NCBI GenBank assembly: GCA_922989275.2
Contig: OV277864.1
Span: 26,113,550 to 26,177,549 of the forward strand
Source: Gari tellinella
Taxonomy: Eukaryota; Mollusca; Bivalvia; Cardiida; Psammobiidae
Direction of reading: 5' to 3'
DNA: 64,000 bases
The translations under genes were made by a program, and so were the position numbers. Every line of letters begins with the position of its first letter. The first letter of the stretch is position 1. The notes under the pieces are model-generated. The model saw nothing but the letters and a program-made list of their open reading frames with translations. It did not search any database and was not told the DNA's origin. Shown here in pieces: positions 1-11,060 of this stretch.

Positions 1-149
1 AAATATTTTTATATGAGTAGCAAACAGTTTTGAGCATTATCAGACACCGGATTATCCGGCGTCTGATCTGGCTCCAAATTGTATTGCATTGTACATAATA
101 GGTTTAACGTAAACGCGTTTATTCGGAAAGAAAAGCATCTGCTTCAATG
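1..149. mobile_element. Family A MITE, cut by window edge
   Basis: The alpha core hairpin (about 19-107) is followed by the family A inner arm (TTTAACGTAAACGCG) and a worn right end ending TTCAATG, next to a TA. The left part lies outside the window. Inverted orientation relative to the copy at 6936. Confidence 0.6.
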
Positions 150-167
150 TACACTTGTGTTTTATGG

Positions 168-260
168 TCAAAGCTCGATAACTTGTAATCGCTTAAAAAC
201 GTGCCCGTATTTCAAGGTTAAATCGCAAATTATCACTTTTCACTTTAATTCTGAATAGGC
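168..260. mobile_element. Worn L-type (mariner-like) fragment
   Basis: Contains AGCTCGATAACTTG and CCCGTATTTCAAGGTTAAA, the same inner motifs as the L element at 26548-26930. Ends are not definable. Confidence 0.35.
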
Positions 261-394
261 GTAATTATGGATGTAAATCTGAAAGAACCCGCTTGACATT
301 CACCTAAATATGTAATGGTAGACATTCAAGTGCAGTTGAACTAGTGATTTTATTATTGAATAATAATATGCAGAGTTGAACCGTTTGGTGCATA

Positions 395-492
395 CTGTGG
401 AGACTACGTTATTTCCCTAAATAAACGTGTTTGTGCAATTAGTTCCCGTGCAAACTGTATGTAACTAAATCAGACGCCGGATAACAAAGCGC
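395..492. mobile_element. Family A MITE, left-half fragment
   Basis: Starts CTGTGGAGACTACGTTAT after TA, then the family A arm (AATAAACGTGTTTG), the first arm of the alpha core and a broken GACGCCGG. The right half is missing. Confidence 0.5.
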
Positions 493-955
493 CGCCCACG
501 TTTTTTATTTCTATAACAAAATAGTTCTTCCCTCTACAATACAAGAGTGGAAAACTACAATATATATACCTACTAATTCTATATTCAATTCTTCTCTGAT
601 TAAGAAACACAGTTTATCTATACATTTCTTTTATGGAAACAAACAAGTTGAAATCCTACTCATAGGACCTCGTACCATAAAAAGTCCTTTGAATAACGAC
701 CTCTTCTCAAAGAACATGTCTAATACCCCTCACTCCATATGTGGCCGAATTCATATACAGCACAATTCTTCTTAAAAATTGACAACTAAAGAATTTAACT
801 TCTCCCTAAAGTATCTACAAACACAACCCCGCCATTATCCGTATTTTTCAAGGTGATCCATAACTAGGTTATGATTTAACTGTTTTGGTCTAAATCTGAT
901 TAAAACATTTATTAATATTGTTATAATTATCATTATATTCATAGATACAGAAACC
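493..955. other. No recognisable feature
   Basis: AT-rich sequence with no long open frame, no hairpin and no similarity to other parts of the window that I can see. Confidence 0.5.
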
Positions 956-963
956 ATTTCATT

Positions 964-1878
964 CACAGGTACTTGACACATACTTTATTATCTATTAATA
1001 CCTCCCCCCCCCCCCCCCCCCCCTTAAAAAAAAAAAAAAAAAAATTTTTTTTTTTACTATACTTCTATTATAGATACAAGGTAAACAGCGCAATTCGACA
1101 CCTAGTCTTTACTATCGACTTAAACTGATGCTAAAATAGACTCGATCGCCGATATTCTCTTGTGGTATCCTCGGGAAATGATTAATTTATCAATATCTAC
1201 TTTTTATTTCATCAAATTCCGTCAAATAACGCCACAGTACGTGAATTATAACGAAAATTTGCTTCAAAAAGTTTTATGTCGTTCTCTTGGTACAGAATTT
1301 ATTGCCCAAAATAAGGGGTAATCTAGTCGGTTTGCACATTTAACGGCCTTTACGGCTGGAACTTTCACCTAATTTCATTAGAGCAAACGCGTTTGTGTCG
1401 GAACATGACCCTCTTCACTATCAGCTATATGAAATATACATGTAATTTGGCATGAAATTGACAAGTGAAAGACTCATTTCATTGTGAATGCCATTTTGAA
1501 TACCGGAATGAATTGAATGAGCGGAGCGATCTCATTGGTCAAAATTAAACAGGTAAAGTTTCTTTTAATTTTGCATTCTATGTAAATTATATAAAACTGA
1601 TAATATTTCATTTAAAGATGATTTATAATATTTGGTGAAAGTTCCAGTGGCATAGGCCGTTTATTGTGGACAAATAACAGATCACCCCTACATGTACATT
1701 CGTTGCTGTGTACCATGAAAACGACAGAAAACTTTTTGATGCTTATTTTCGTTATAATTCACGTACTGTGGCGTTATTTGACGGAATTTGATGAAATAAA
1801 AAGTAGATATTGATAAAAAAAAAAATTAAAAAGGGGGGGGGGGTTAATAGATAATAAAGTATGTGTCAAGTACCTGTG
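964..1878. mobile_element. Foldback element Q with 8-bp target duplication
   Basis: The 915-bp element begins CACAGGTACTTGACACATAC and ends with its reverse complement. A perfect 8-bp direct repeat, ATTTCATT, flanks it (956-963 and 1879-1886). The arms are several hundred bases long: 1190-1370 pairs with 1632-1815 at high identity. The left arm has an extra segment (about 1060-1190) and long homopolymers. There is no transposase. An 8-bp duplication fits hAT-like or P-like mobilisation, but the terminal bases do not decide it. Confidence 0.8.
1004..1055. repeat. Homopolymer runs C20, A19, T11
   Basis: C run at 1004-1023, A run at 1026-1044, T run at 1045-1055, all inside the left arm of foldback Q. 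The right arm carries a matching G run near 1830-1843. Lengths may be assembly-sensitive. Confidence 0.9.
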
Positions 1879-2231
1879 ATTTCATTTCATTAGGGGATTC
1901 CTCTCTTGAAGGACGATCAAACTTAGGGATGCCAACGAATATCCGATCCGGATATTAATTTATTATCCGAATAGCTCTAAACGACCTTTTGTTTTTAGGT
2001 ATTTCGCATTATTTGACTTAAATTAATATACCAAAGTCACTCAAATTTCAATACTAGTGCAGAACCTAAACGATTAAATCATTTCCTCATCTGCACACAA
2101 TACTTTTGTCCTACATAAGGCAGCGATCTGCACTTTTATCGTCTTCCCTGAATTTCTTTGAAGAGAGATAGTACAGAACTGTGTAATATTTCCAACAAAT
2201 GATGTTATAAAACAAAGCATATGCATACATA

Positions 2232-2565
2232 CAGTACTGAACCTTATTAAATTAACAATTTTTGCGATTCGCTTGCGATTCGCTTGCAATTCGATGGCAA
2301 TTCGCTTGCAATTCGATGGCGATTCGCTTGCGATTCAAAATACTAACTTTACCCTATGGTAATTTTTTTTGAATGGTTTATCTCACAAATGTTCGCAAAT
2401 ATGTCTTCGTTAATTATTTCGATTCCATTTTTGTCACAATCGCTTCGGATTATTCGCGTAAAAATATTCAAACGTAGGATTTGTTTTTTAAACCACCCGA
2501 TTCGATGGCAATTCGATGGCAATTCGCTTGCGATTATCAATTTAATTTAATAAGGTTCAGTCCTG
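2232..2565. mobile_element. TA-flanked MITE P with 12-bp internal repeats
   Basis: Ends CAGTACTGAACCTTATTAAA and its near reverse complement, flanked by TA at 2230-2231 and 2566-2567. Just inside each end are runs of 12-bp units (GCGATTCGCTTG and GCAATTCGATGG types) at about 2264-2335 and 2503-2535. No coding content. TA duplication suggests Tc1/mariner-like mobilisation. Confidence 0.75.
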
Positions 2566-2821
2566 TATAGCGGTACAGGAAAGAAACTATATCAGTTGTT
2601 TTGTTTTTGTTTTAAACCTAAGCTTTGTTGTTTGTTTGTGACATACATGTACATATTTAAAGTAAATGTTAAAACCAAGCTCAAAACTGTTTGCCGACGA
2701 AATCAAAATAACTCATTAGACTTTTCAAAAGGTTGTCATTATCCATATGTGTAACCTTGAGTATAGATCTTCTCCATTGATTTATTATCAGCGTAACAAT
2801 TGATTCGATTCTGTATTATTA

Positions 2822-2960
2822 TACTGCAAAGTAAAGTCCTTACTTTTCATTGGTCAACGAGCCCTAGACATAATCCCATGTACCCTGTGAGCTGACAGGG
2901 TACATGGAAATGCAGCTGTTTTCATTGGCTGAAAGGTCCCTGAGTCTTGCTTTGCAGAAA
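2822..2960. repeat. Worn inverted repeat with perfect inner stem
   Basis: The inner stem CATGTACCCTGT pairs perfectly across a 6-base loop (2877-2906). Outer pairing is weak (CTGCAAAG near 2825 with CTTTGCAG near 2950). Probably an old MITE. Confidence 0.45.
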
Positions 2961-3261
2961 ATAAGATGACCGATTGCTCGACAGGATTGAGTGCATTCAA
3001 TCGTGCATCCTCCGTTTTAATTCCATTTCGGCTAAGAACCATTCGCCTTTTGAATCTTTCAACAGGCGCATTGTTTCTGGGAAAGTTTGACGCCGAATAT
3101 GCCCATTTTTCTTATAAATAACAACGCCAGAAACATATGACGTCACAGCTAACGTTATCTGCTTTGGCGCGATTTTGTTATAGTTTATTATAAGCGCTGT
3201 ACACGACAAATTCCGAAATATTTCATTTGAACAGTGAAAACATTGCAGTATAATAAATTCG

Positions 3262-3400
3262 TTATACAATTTCTTCACAGTGTACATGAGGATTTCTTCC
3301 CGGCTGGTAAAATCATGTAACCGTCGCCTAACGGCTCGGGCAACATGATTTACCTCAGCCGGGAAGAAATCCTCATGTACACTGTGAAGAAACTGTATAA
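3262..3400. repeat. 139-bp hairpin element
   Basis: Arms of about 55 bp run inward from TTATACA and TGTATAA. They pair almost perfectly through the CACAGTGTACATGAGGATTT segment, leaving a loop of about 25 bases. It looks like a complete foldback MITE, and nothing else in the window matches it. Confidence 0.7.
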
Positions 3401-3688
3401 CTAATAATGTATATGGATGAGTTGGGTTCTTCCGGCATTGCGACACTGAATAGGTCATATAGATCCTGGTCAATTTGAAGTTCTGATATTCTGCTTACAA
3501 GTTAACACATTTAGTTTCAAGTTTAGAAGATACTTGTAGATTTATGTCTATATTAACTAGTTTGAAAGTAAGTATTCCCGACAATATATTTGCTCGCAAA
3601 CAAAAGTTTCAAAATTCCAAGAGCTTAAGGTATAAAGCACAGAACTCTGTATTACTGCTCCGCTCAGGTTGAATACAGCTCACGTATT

Positions 3689-3921
3689 AATGTCGAGAAG
3701 ACATTATTTTTCCCTTTCGAATTAAATTAAAACTAAAATGTAGAAAATGAAAACCTGTTGAAAATTTTGATGTTTATTTGAATCTGAGTGGAAAACATTT
3801 GGGAGCTTGATTAGACGCCGGGTTACCCTGCGTTTTTATAAGACTCCAGACTATTTTCAATGTAAATAATTTTTTTTAGTGTAAATGCCTTTATTGTGAA
3901 AGAATAAGGTCTTCTTCATTG
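3689..3921. mobile_element. Family A MITE, worn
   Basis: The left end reads GTCGAGAAGACATTATTTTT. The alpha core survives in part (GATTAGACGCCGGGTTACCC near 3813), and the right end is CTTCTTCATTG before TA. Confidence 0.6.
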
Positions 3922-4669
3922 TATTTATATTCGTTGGGTGGAAACGTATACAACTCACGATGAGATTTATTAGTTGGAATGTAACGAATAAAGGTAACGT
4001 AGTTCGTGTAGATGTATCGACTTAACGTATACAGCTCACACGGTCAAGTACCAGTTTTGAAGATAATTATGATAATACTCAGGTGACGCCATTCCGATAT
4101 GACGTTACCAACAATATTTAATCAAAATATTGATAATGGCCTTTAATTTATATAAACAAAGCTTTTAAGTCTTATTTAAAGCCCTGGGTTTGCCTGAAAA
4201 TTGACAGTTATTAAAAAAAATCTTAAATAATTCAGTAGATAAGTTAACTTTAACGTTACATGTATCTAATCGTCCATTTTTTACTTTGGAACTTGACACA
4301 TATTTAATTTGTCGCAAAGCTTGCCACATGAGCCAATCAGATTGCAGGAATTTCATAGATATCGTTGGAATTTGTGTTAAGCGGCCATTCGAAATATTTT
4401 CACACATGCGATAACATAATGCAAGAGAAGCAATAACTTATTACATGCATTGTTTTTTTTACAGGAGGAGTTGTTTGCATCACGTTGGTTCTGTATTGAG
4501 CTGTTACGTGTGTTAAGATTTCTGACTGCTTTATCACTTTAGTTATGAGAACGCAACCATTCCACCATTTCAGTCGTCTGCTTAAAACTGTCGTCTGCTA
4601 CCAGGACCTCTTTGTCAAAGTTACCAATTGTACATTTTAAAAGTGGAAATCTAAAGACGAAAGGCATAT

Positions 4670-4705
4670 GTTTGGACCCAGATCAGACGCCGCCGGTCCA
4701 AACTG
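4670..4705. repeat. Alpha-core remnant
   Basis: GTTTGGACCCAGATCAGACG followed directly by CGCCGGTCCAAACTG: the inner stem is collapsed. A GTCGTCTGC-rich piece at 4553-4602 resembles the inside of families E and I, so this may be one old element. Confidence 0.4.
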
Positions 4706-4756
4706 TTTTTCAGTTTTTTTTCCATACTCTAAGGAACAACACAAGTTTAACTGTAG

Positions 4757-5011
4757 TAGGGCTACCATTTCTCCGGATTTTTCCAAAATCTCCGGATTTT
4801 TCCCCAGGACATGGTAGCTTAAAGCAGGCTGAAAATAAAACAGAATGCGCCATAAGGCGCATTCTGCTTTACTTACAGCCTGCTTTAAGTAGTTGCATGT
4901 CAACAAAGCAAGAAAAAGGCTATGGGGTAATGGTACGATTCGTAAAATCGCACTTGAAAAATGCAAATGTGGAAATCTTAGGATTTTTCATGTCAACTTA
5001 TGGCAGCCCTG
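4757..5011. mobile_element. Family G MITE carrying beta core
   Basis: Ends TAGGGCTACCAT and ATGGCAGCCCTG. A perfect 6-bp target duplication, CTGTAG, lies at 4751-4756 and 5012-5017. The beta hairpin lies at about 4818-4892. After it comes GGCTATGGGGTAATGG, which resembles the right end of family B. Confidence 0.8.
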
Positions 5012-5387
5012 CTGTAGCCAGCCTTTTCTTCACAACAAACAAACAAATAATAGAGCGAAGTTTACAAGGTCAGACATTGGTGTTTGGTAGATGATTGAGC
5101 ATATACCATTGTTATTGCGTGTCTTGTCAACATGTTTCATAAATAAAGACAAACGGTCGATAACAAACGCGTTACCTAGCTCCGATAAGATTTCGGTCAA
5201 CAACTCTTTCATAAAAAAACAACCACACAACATTGCTTATATACGGGTAGTCTGTATACAAACAGCTTCAATCGTGGAATAACTATCAGACCATGGTAAG
5301 CGCTGTTGGCAATACTAAATTCTCCTTCACGGTTTGCTCCAATTACTATAGTTATTTGTAAACAGTAGGGATGCTGTCCAGAGGCCG

Positions 5388-5534
5388 GAGAACTGTTTGA
5401 CACTTAGTTCTATTTTTCTTATGTAAAGTACATAAGTGTAAATTTGAGAAATAAAAGTAGGCAACCGTTGTTTAAAGCAAACGACTTAAATAGAATATGT
5501 TTAAACTAAACGACGTCACGACAGTGCAAGGGTT
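5388..5534. mobile_element. Family D MITE, right-half fragment
   Basis: Begins in the second alpha-core arm (AACTGTTTGACACTT) and runs to a D-type end (GACGTCACGACAGTGCAAGG). The left half is absent. Confidence 0.5.
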
Positions 5535-5769
5535 GAAACTCAAGCTCTCTAAGAGTAGAAACAATTTTATCATGAGCCCCTGAGCTAGCGATCAGTGTTT
5601 TCTAGCGATCAATCCTGACCAGCTGTCTCAATTAAAGTGAAAACAAATGCGTATAAGCCATTTAGTATGAAAACGGGAGTTCGATTTCAGCTTAACTATT
5701 TCCTCCATTGACAATAGTGTAAATTGCCTTTACCCTTTTACAGTTATGGCATGATGTGCGCAATCCATT

Positions 5770-5822
5770 ATGAAAATAAAGTAGAACACTCTTTAAGGAG
5801 TTTTCTGCTTTACTTTCACCTT
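5770..5822. repeat. Worn beta-type hairpin
   Basis: AAATAAAGTAGAACACTC pairs imperfectly with GAGTTTTCTGCTTTACTTT around TTAAGG. It resembles the beta core, but no B, G or H ends can be placed around it. Confidence 0.45.
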
Positions 5823-6935
5823 TTTGAATCTGACATCTGTAATCAAAACTAAAAGTGAGTATACATTTGTTAGATTCAGGTGGAGGAGAAATTAAAGGCA
5901 CTCTAAGGCGCTTTGTGGAGGAAAGGGTAAATTTCACTTCTGTGAGTAGATTTTCGTTTGGTTCGACATTAAAAAGTATACAGAAAGCTATACAATTGAC
6001 ATCTGCAAACTTTGTTTGCTGCAGTGCTGGCTTATACTTTACCCTCTACATTATATACACAGAGGACCTTACATGACTGTTTATTAGTTTTCATTTTTAA
6101 TAAACGAGTTAACTAAAATAATAACCTTGGCGAGCGTCATATTAATTTCAGACAACGCGCTTATTTAAAAATGATAAGTTATAAGCACGAATGAGAGATC
6201 CTATTTATCACATAATTTCAAACACACGCATCGCTTGTGGACGAGTAGGTTGGGCCGGAGCCCAAAACGATATTTCACTTGTAGAATACGATATTTATAT
6301 AATGGTTTTACGAGGGGCATTTGCAAAGTACTGATAATTGAGCGATAACTTTACACTAATTGGTCTGATTTTATAAAAGTGAACATTTTCTGAAAGATCA
6401 TCCTCTCAGCGAGACATTCATAGTACATTTATTATTAAGAAACCTGAGTATTTCTGCTTCATTAGTATTCAAACAAGATATAGTTTAAGGAATTGACTGA
6501 AATCCCTCATGAATACGCGATGTAATTGCATTGTATTTGAAGCATGCGCATTTCAGAGCGCGCCTTAATTTCAAGTATCGCTCTAGCTGACTAAAATAAA
6601 TTTGATATTATTTGAATATGTCTAACAGTCCATTTGAATAACATTTACTTACCTAAACAGTTGAGTAATTATTAAATAACAACACTATATACAACCAAAT
6701 TAGAAGACCAATCAATCACATATACCCCCTACATAATTCTAGACCATATAATATCTATTTGGACTATCAGCTACTCTAAACAAATTGAGTTTTATAGATT
6801 TGAATATTTTGTTTTCATTCGTCGGTGGTTATAAATGTATTTTACGTAAATATTGGGTTTGGCAGTCAAATCTTTTGTTCTACCCTGCATTTTAGAAAGT
6901 GAAAGGGGTAATGGGATACCGTTATACATGTCATA
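5823..6935. other. No recognisable feature
   Basis: No protein-like open frame, no clear repeat and no RNA-gene motif was seen across this stretch. Confidence 0.45.
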
Positions 6936-7182
6936 CAGTGGAGAATGTGTTATTCTTTCCCAATAAACGCGTTTACGCTAAAACTATTATTTGCAGTGCA
7001 AACAGTTTGGAGCCAGATCAGACGCCGGGTAACCCGGCGTCTGATCAGGCTCCAAACTGTTTGCCACCAAAATAAATATGAATTATCAGAATTGTCCAAA
7101 AGTTGTACTTTTCTACGTTTTTAGTGCTTTGTGTTTGCGTACGTTTGCGTTTAAACGGGAAAGAATAACAGATTCTCCACTG
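6936..7182. mobile_element. Family A MITE, reference copy
   Basis: A complete 247-bp copy with ends CAGTGGAGAAT and ATTCTCCACTG, flanked by TA (6934-6935, 7183-7184). The alpha core, with arms of about 33 bp and GACGCCGGGTAACCCGGCGT at its centre, lies at about 6997-7064. A 13-bp direct repeat, TACATGTCATACA, also lies at both edges (6925-6937 and 7183-7195). Confidence 0.9.
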
Positions 7183-7509
7183 TACATGTCATACAACGGC
7201 CAACAATCCTTTTTACTATAGTTTGATTTATTTCTCTAATCTTAAATTAAGAAAATAAATAGTTAATTTTTGTCTTACATGTACCAAATACTGTTTCGAG
7301 CATGTTACTTCATAAATCTAAATTACGTGTTTTTGGTCACGTGGCAATATGTAATTTTAGCTACTTTACTATTCAAATAATATATACATGTATTTCAGAA
7401 TCCGTGTTAAGTGTATATAATAATAGCACATGAATGTACGAAATAACTACATATTTCATATTCTAATGTAATATTTCAAGCAGTAAAATGCAACAACACC
7501 GTAAATGGC

Positions 7510-7690
7510 GTATGTCCAAAGAATGGCACATAGCAAAAGAATATCGCATAGCTCAGACATCAACGTCATATAGAGATAGAGATCAAGAGACATCAGAGTT
7601 ACTTGCCCCTATGTGACATTCCAAAGAATGTTGCATAGCAATATATTGTCACATAGCTCAGAGAGCAATATCATACATGTAGATAGACAG
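7510..7690. repeat. Two imperfect direct repeats
   Basis: A block with CCAAAGAATG...GCATAGC...CATAGCTCAGA...ATATAGAGATAG at 7510-7573 recurs, altered, at about 7610-7690. Period is roughly 105 bp. No family assignment. Confidence 0.5.
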
Positions 7691-8082
7691 TGAAGTTGTT
7701 GGATAGATGTAAAAATTTTGGCCTATGGGAAATTAACAGTGTAACTCAAAGCGAGGTGTAATAAAACTAAATGTATAATGGCATATAGATGAATATTAAA
7801 ATTTCTAATAATAATAAAATGTTTAGTTTCGCTAGAGAAAGGTTGTATCTTTCAGATAATGTGCAGTTTTATAAACATTTAGTGAATATTTAACACTTTA
7901 GAGACGCTTAATAAGAACCTTTCAAACACCCTTCGTATACCACCCCAAGACCGAAAGGTACATGTATGCAATAAAACGTGTAACTGAATGACTGGTAGAA
8001 TGAGAAAGACATCTGTATGAAACATATGTTCAAAATCATTCATTAAGTCGAGGTATCTGTTTTATATATTGTTTATCACATT
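7691..8082. other. No recognisable feature
   Basis: AT-rich sequence without usable open frames or detected repeats. Confidence 0.4.
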
Positions 8083-8325
8083 CAACGCTAGCGACGAGTA
8101 TATTCGTCATGCACAAATAGTGTACATGTAAAAGAGTATATTTGTAATTTGCAAACAGTGTGGACCAAGATTAGAGAGCTAGTGCAGGATCCCTCTGATC
8201 AGGGTTTGCACTGTTCGTCATTTTGCATTATATGTATCATATAACCAAATGGTCTAGACTTACTTTGAAAATGGAATTTGCTATTAAAAGTTTCATGTGC
8301 TCTAACAATAAAAATCTGGAGACTT
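8083..8325. mobile_element. Family F repeat
   Basis: Starts CAACGCTAGCGACGAGTATA. It contains a degraded alpha-like hairpin (GCAAACAGTGTGGACCAAGA ... CCCTCTGATCAGGG ... GCACTGTTCG) and ends near AAAAGTTTCATGTGCTC. Related copies lie at 21660 and 60543. No target duplication could be defined. Confidence 0.5.
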
Positions 8326-8488
8326 GAACACACCATAAACTGTTTACATAATATAACCATTACGCTTGATCATGTAGGTGGGAAAGGTTTGCTAGTTGAC
8401 ATGTAAAATGCTATCCGTAAATCTATTTGTTTCGTGTCGCATGTCCATTGGGAGTGCATGCGCACCACCTTTACAATGCACCGTTTAA

Positions 8489-8970
8489 CCTATTACAGTG
8501 TGTTATTCTTTCCCAATAAACGCGTTTACGCTAAAACGTTTATTTCCACTGCAAACAGTTTGGAGCCAGATCAGACGCCGGGTAACCCGGCGTCTGATCA
8601 GGCTCCAAACTGTCTGCCACCAAGAAAAACATGAAATATCAGAATTGTCCAAAAGTTGTTCTTTTCTACGTTTTAGCGTTTTGCGTTTACGTACGTTTGC
8701 GTTTCAACGGGAAAGAATAACAGATTCACCACTGTACCCCCATAGCATTTTTCTAGTATTCAATATAAGGGACCACTTAAAGAAGGTTGAAAGTAAAGCA
8801 GAATGTGCCTTAAGGCACATTCTGCTTTACTTTCAGCCTGCTTTAAGCTATCATCTGCTAGGATATAGAAACTATTTCTTAAGATTCATATTAATGACAG
8901 TATAAAGTTGAGCTATATTCTTCAGTGGAGGAATAAAAAAAAAGCGTAAAAAGATTTATGGGGTAAAGGA
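8489..8970. mobile_element. Family B MITE interrupted by a family A MITE
   Basis: TTAA lies at 8485-8488 and 8971-8974. The left end reads CCTATTA, is interrupted by family A at 8496-8734, then resumes as CCCCCATAGC. The beta core follows at about 8771-8849. The right end reads TTATGGGGTAAAGGA. Confidence 0.75.
8496..8734. mobile_element. Family A MITE nested in family B
   Basis: Flanked by TA (8494-8495, 8735-8736). The left end has lost about 9 bp (CAGTGTGTTATTC). The alpha core, about 8553-8613, is intact, and the right end is TTCACCACTG. Confidence 0.8.
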
Positions 8971-8974
8971 TTAA

Positions 8975-9362
8975 CTCTTACAATGCCAACGGTGTCATAA
9001 AGCAATTTTACAAACAATTTGGAATTTGCTGTATGGACAACCACTGCCGTGTCTTTATATCACCCTTTTACAACGGAACCTTCCAGTAAGTATACAGGGG
9101 GAGTTTATTGCAATCTCCAGTCATAAATTGGTTATTTTTTAGTCAAATTCAATAAGCATTTGACTAACAATGTGAAATGAATAACCTTATTGTATTGACC
9201 ATGTATTGTTTGTTTGTTTTTTAAGACTGTATATACTTTGTGAAATCGATAATAGAAGAAGTTGAAAAACTTCACACAAAAAAACGAAAAAACCCGAACA
9301 TTTATGGGTTAATGCAGAGAATAAGAATGTTTGAAGAATCTATCAGCATATCGATAGCTGTA
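8975..9362. other. No recognisable feature
   Basis: No supported gene. The short open frame starting near 9240 runs into family A sequence and is not credible as a protein. Confidence 0.4.
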
Positions 9363-9592
9363 CAACAAATAAGACGTTATTGCTTCCTTACAGACACGTT
9401 TATGTCAAATTCTTCAAATCAATGGCTAACAGTTAGGTTGGAGCCAGACCAGAATCTGCGTTACCTGGCATTAAATCAGGTTACTAACTATTTGCCACTC
9501 CTATAAAACTCTGTTTTTATTTTCACCATTTTATTACATTACGTTAGCGTTTAGTTACGTGTAACTGGGAAAGAACAATGTTTTCTCTGTTG
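9363..9592. mobile_element. Family A MITE, strongly worn
   Basis: Left end CAACAAATAAGACGTTATTG and right end AACAATGTTTTCTCTGTTG, both next to TA. The core is recognisable only as GTTGGAGCCAGACCAGA and GCATTAAATCAGG. Confidence 0.55.
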
Positions 9593-9719
9593 TAGTACAT
9601 GAATTGGTTATCTTTTGTAAACGTTTTTTAAGACAACGTGTTCAGTATACCAATAGCCCGATTTCCTTAGCTGAAAATGAAACAGAAAGTAAGTTTGACA
9701 AAACTTGCAAACGACGATA

Positions 9720-9920
9720 CAGGGCTGCCATAAGTTGATCTTAAAAAAATTCTTAGATATCCATTGTTTTTCTTTTTTAAGCGTGATCACTTAAAGCAGG
9801 TTGAAAGTAAAGCAGAATGTGCCTTAAGGCACATTCTGCTTATTTTCAGCCTGCTTAAAGCTACCATCTGCTAGGATAAACCCGAAGATTTAGGAAAGTT
9901 GCGGGGAAATGGCAGCCCCG
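9720..9920. mobile_element. Family G MITE carrying beta core
   Basis: Ends CAGGGCTGCCAT and ATGGCAGCCCCG. A perfect 6-bp duplication, ACGATA, lies at 9714-9719 and 9921-9926. Beta core at about 9790-9861. This is the shortest of the three G copies (201 bp). Confidence 0.8.
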
Positions 9921-10048
9921 ACGATATTGAAATAGGCCATGCAATTAAATGGAAAGGTAAATTAACCCTTGAGATACCTGATACCTAGATGCATATATAT
10001 AAGACTTTCCTGCCAATCGTCATTTTACTGACAGTCGTGACTAGTCTA

Positions 10049-10275
10049 CCCTTGCACTTTCAATGACACTTGAAATAGCGTTTGCAAACAGTTTTGATCT
10101 TGATCAGACGCCGCATGATGCGGCGTCTGATCAGGATTCAAACTGTTTGACACTCGTATAGATATGTTTTCAGTCATACAACATTGAATCTTTCTTCGAA
10201 ACAATTTTGCAAACAACACATTTGAAGCAGACGGCAATGAAAAAAGTACTCACGGAACATTTGGGAATGAAAGGG
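10049..10275. mobile_element. D2-type MITE with alpha core
   Basis: A perfect inner hairpin around GACGCCGCATGATGCGGCGT lies at about 10083-10150. The downstream GAAGCAGACGGCAATG is the D2 inner motif. Outer limits are approximate. Confidence 0.6.
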
Positions 10276-10472
10276 TGAAGAGCTAGATATGACACAATGT
10301 TAAGCAACGGCTGTTCAGTATCGAGACAGCTTGGTCACTTCAATCTAGGTTTCAGGTGTCAGAGACGTTAAATTGGAATAGCTTCCTTATTTGTTTGGGG
10401 AAAATGTATTAACTAATTGGAATCTTTTGAAAATATCCAGACGACAGACTCAAATGAGAGAATAAAGACACA

Positions 10473-10922
10473 CAGTGGAGAAGACGTTATTCTTTCCCAA
10501 ATAAATATAGTAGAACCTCTTTATTACGACCACAAAACATGTGTCAAATATTAGTCGTTTTAGACAGGTGACTGCTTAAAGCAATGTGAAAGTGAATCAG
10601 AAAGCTCCTACAGGAGCTTTCTGTTTCACTTTCACATTGCTTTAAGCTGTCACCTGTCATTTATACAGACAATTAGCAATTAGCCTTCTTTTAGTGGTCG
10701 TAATAGAGAGGTTCTACTGTACATTTACGTTAAAATTATTAAATGTATATGTATTGCAAATAGTTTAGAGCTGGACCAGACGCCGGGTAACTGTTTGCAA
10801 CTCAGAGTAACATGAAGTATCAGAATTGCCAAAAAGTTGTAGTTTTTTTACGTTTTATTGCAGTGCGTTTACGTTTCGTTTGTTTTTAAAAGAGGAACTT
10901 GAGAATAACGTCTTCTCCACTG
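10473..10922. mobile_element. Family A MITE interrupted by family H
   Basis: Left end CAGTGGAGAAGACGTTATTC, right end CGTCTTCTCCACTG. Family H sits in its left arm at 10508-10719. The alpha core (about 10755-10800) has lost most of its second arm. Confidence 0.8.
10508..10719. mobile_element. Family H MITE with beta-like core, nested in A
   Basis: Ends TAGTAGAACCTCT and AGAGAGGTTCTACTG, with TA on both sides. The centre is a near-perfect hairpin, CTTAAAGCAATGTGAAAGTG with its complement (about 10573-10648), a diverged form of the beta core. The ends resemble known invertebrate mariner termini. Confidence 0.8.
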
Positions 10923-10931
10923 TAGATGTGG

Positions 10932-11060
10932 TAAAGTGTTATTATTTCATAGCAAACGCATGTGCACTCCATGAACGTGTGTCCTCCAGGGCTAACAGTT
11001 TGAAGCCTGATCAGACGTCAAGTATATAGTCTACTTCAAACTGTGTGACCATGAACTTAA
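10932..11060. mobile_element. Family A fragment
   Basis: AAGTGTTATTATTTCATAGC followed by a partly paired alpha core (AACAGTTTGAAGCCTGATCA ... CTACTTCAAACTGTGTG). The right end is not found. Confidence 0.45.

Noticed and set aside
2997..3473. 158-codon minus-strand open frame
   Set aside because: Its middle is the 139-bp hairpin at 3262-3400, so the frame is a by-product of a repeat; low-complexity protein without recognisable motif.
4612..5094. 160-codon plus-strand open frame
   Set aside because: Covers the alpha remnant and the whole family G element; the translation is MITE sequence.
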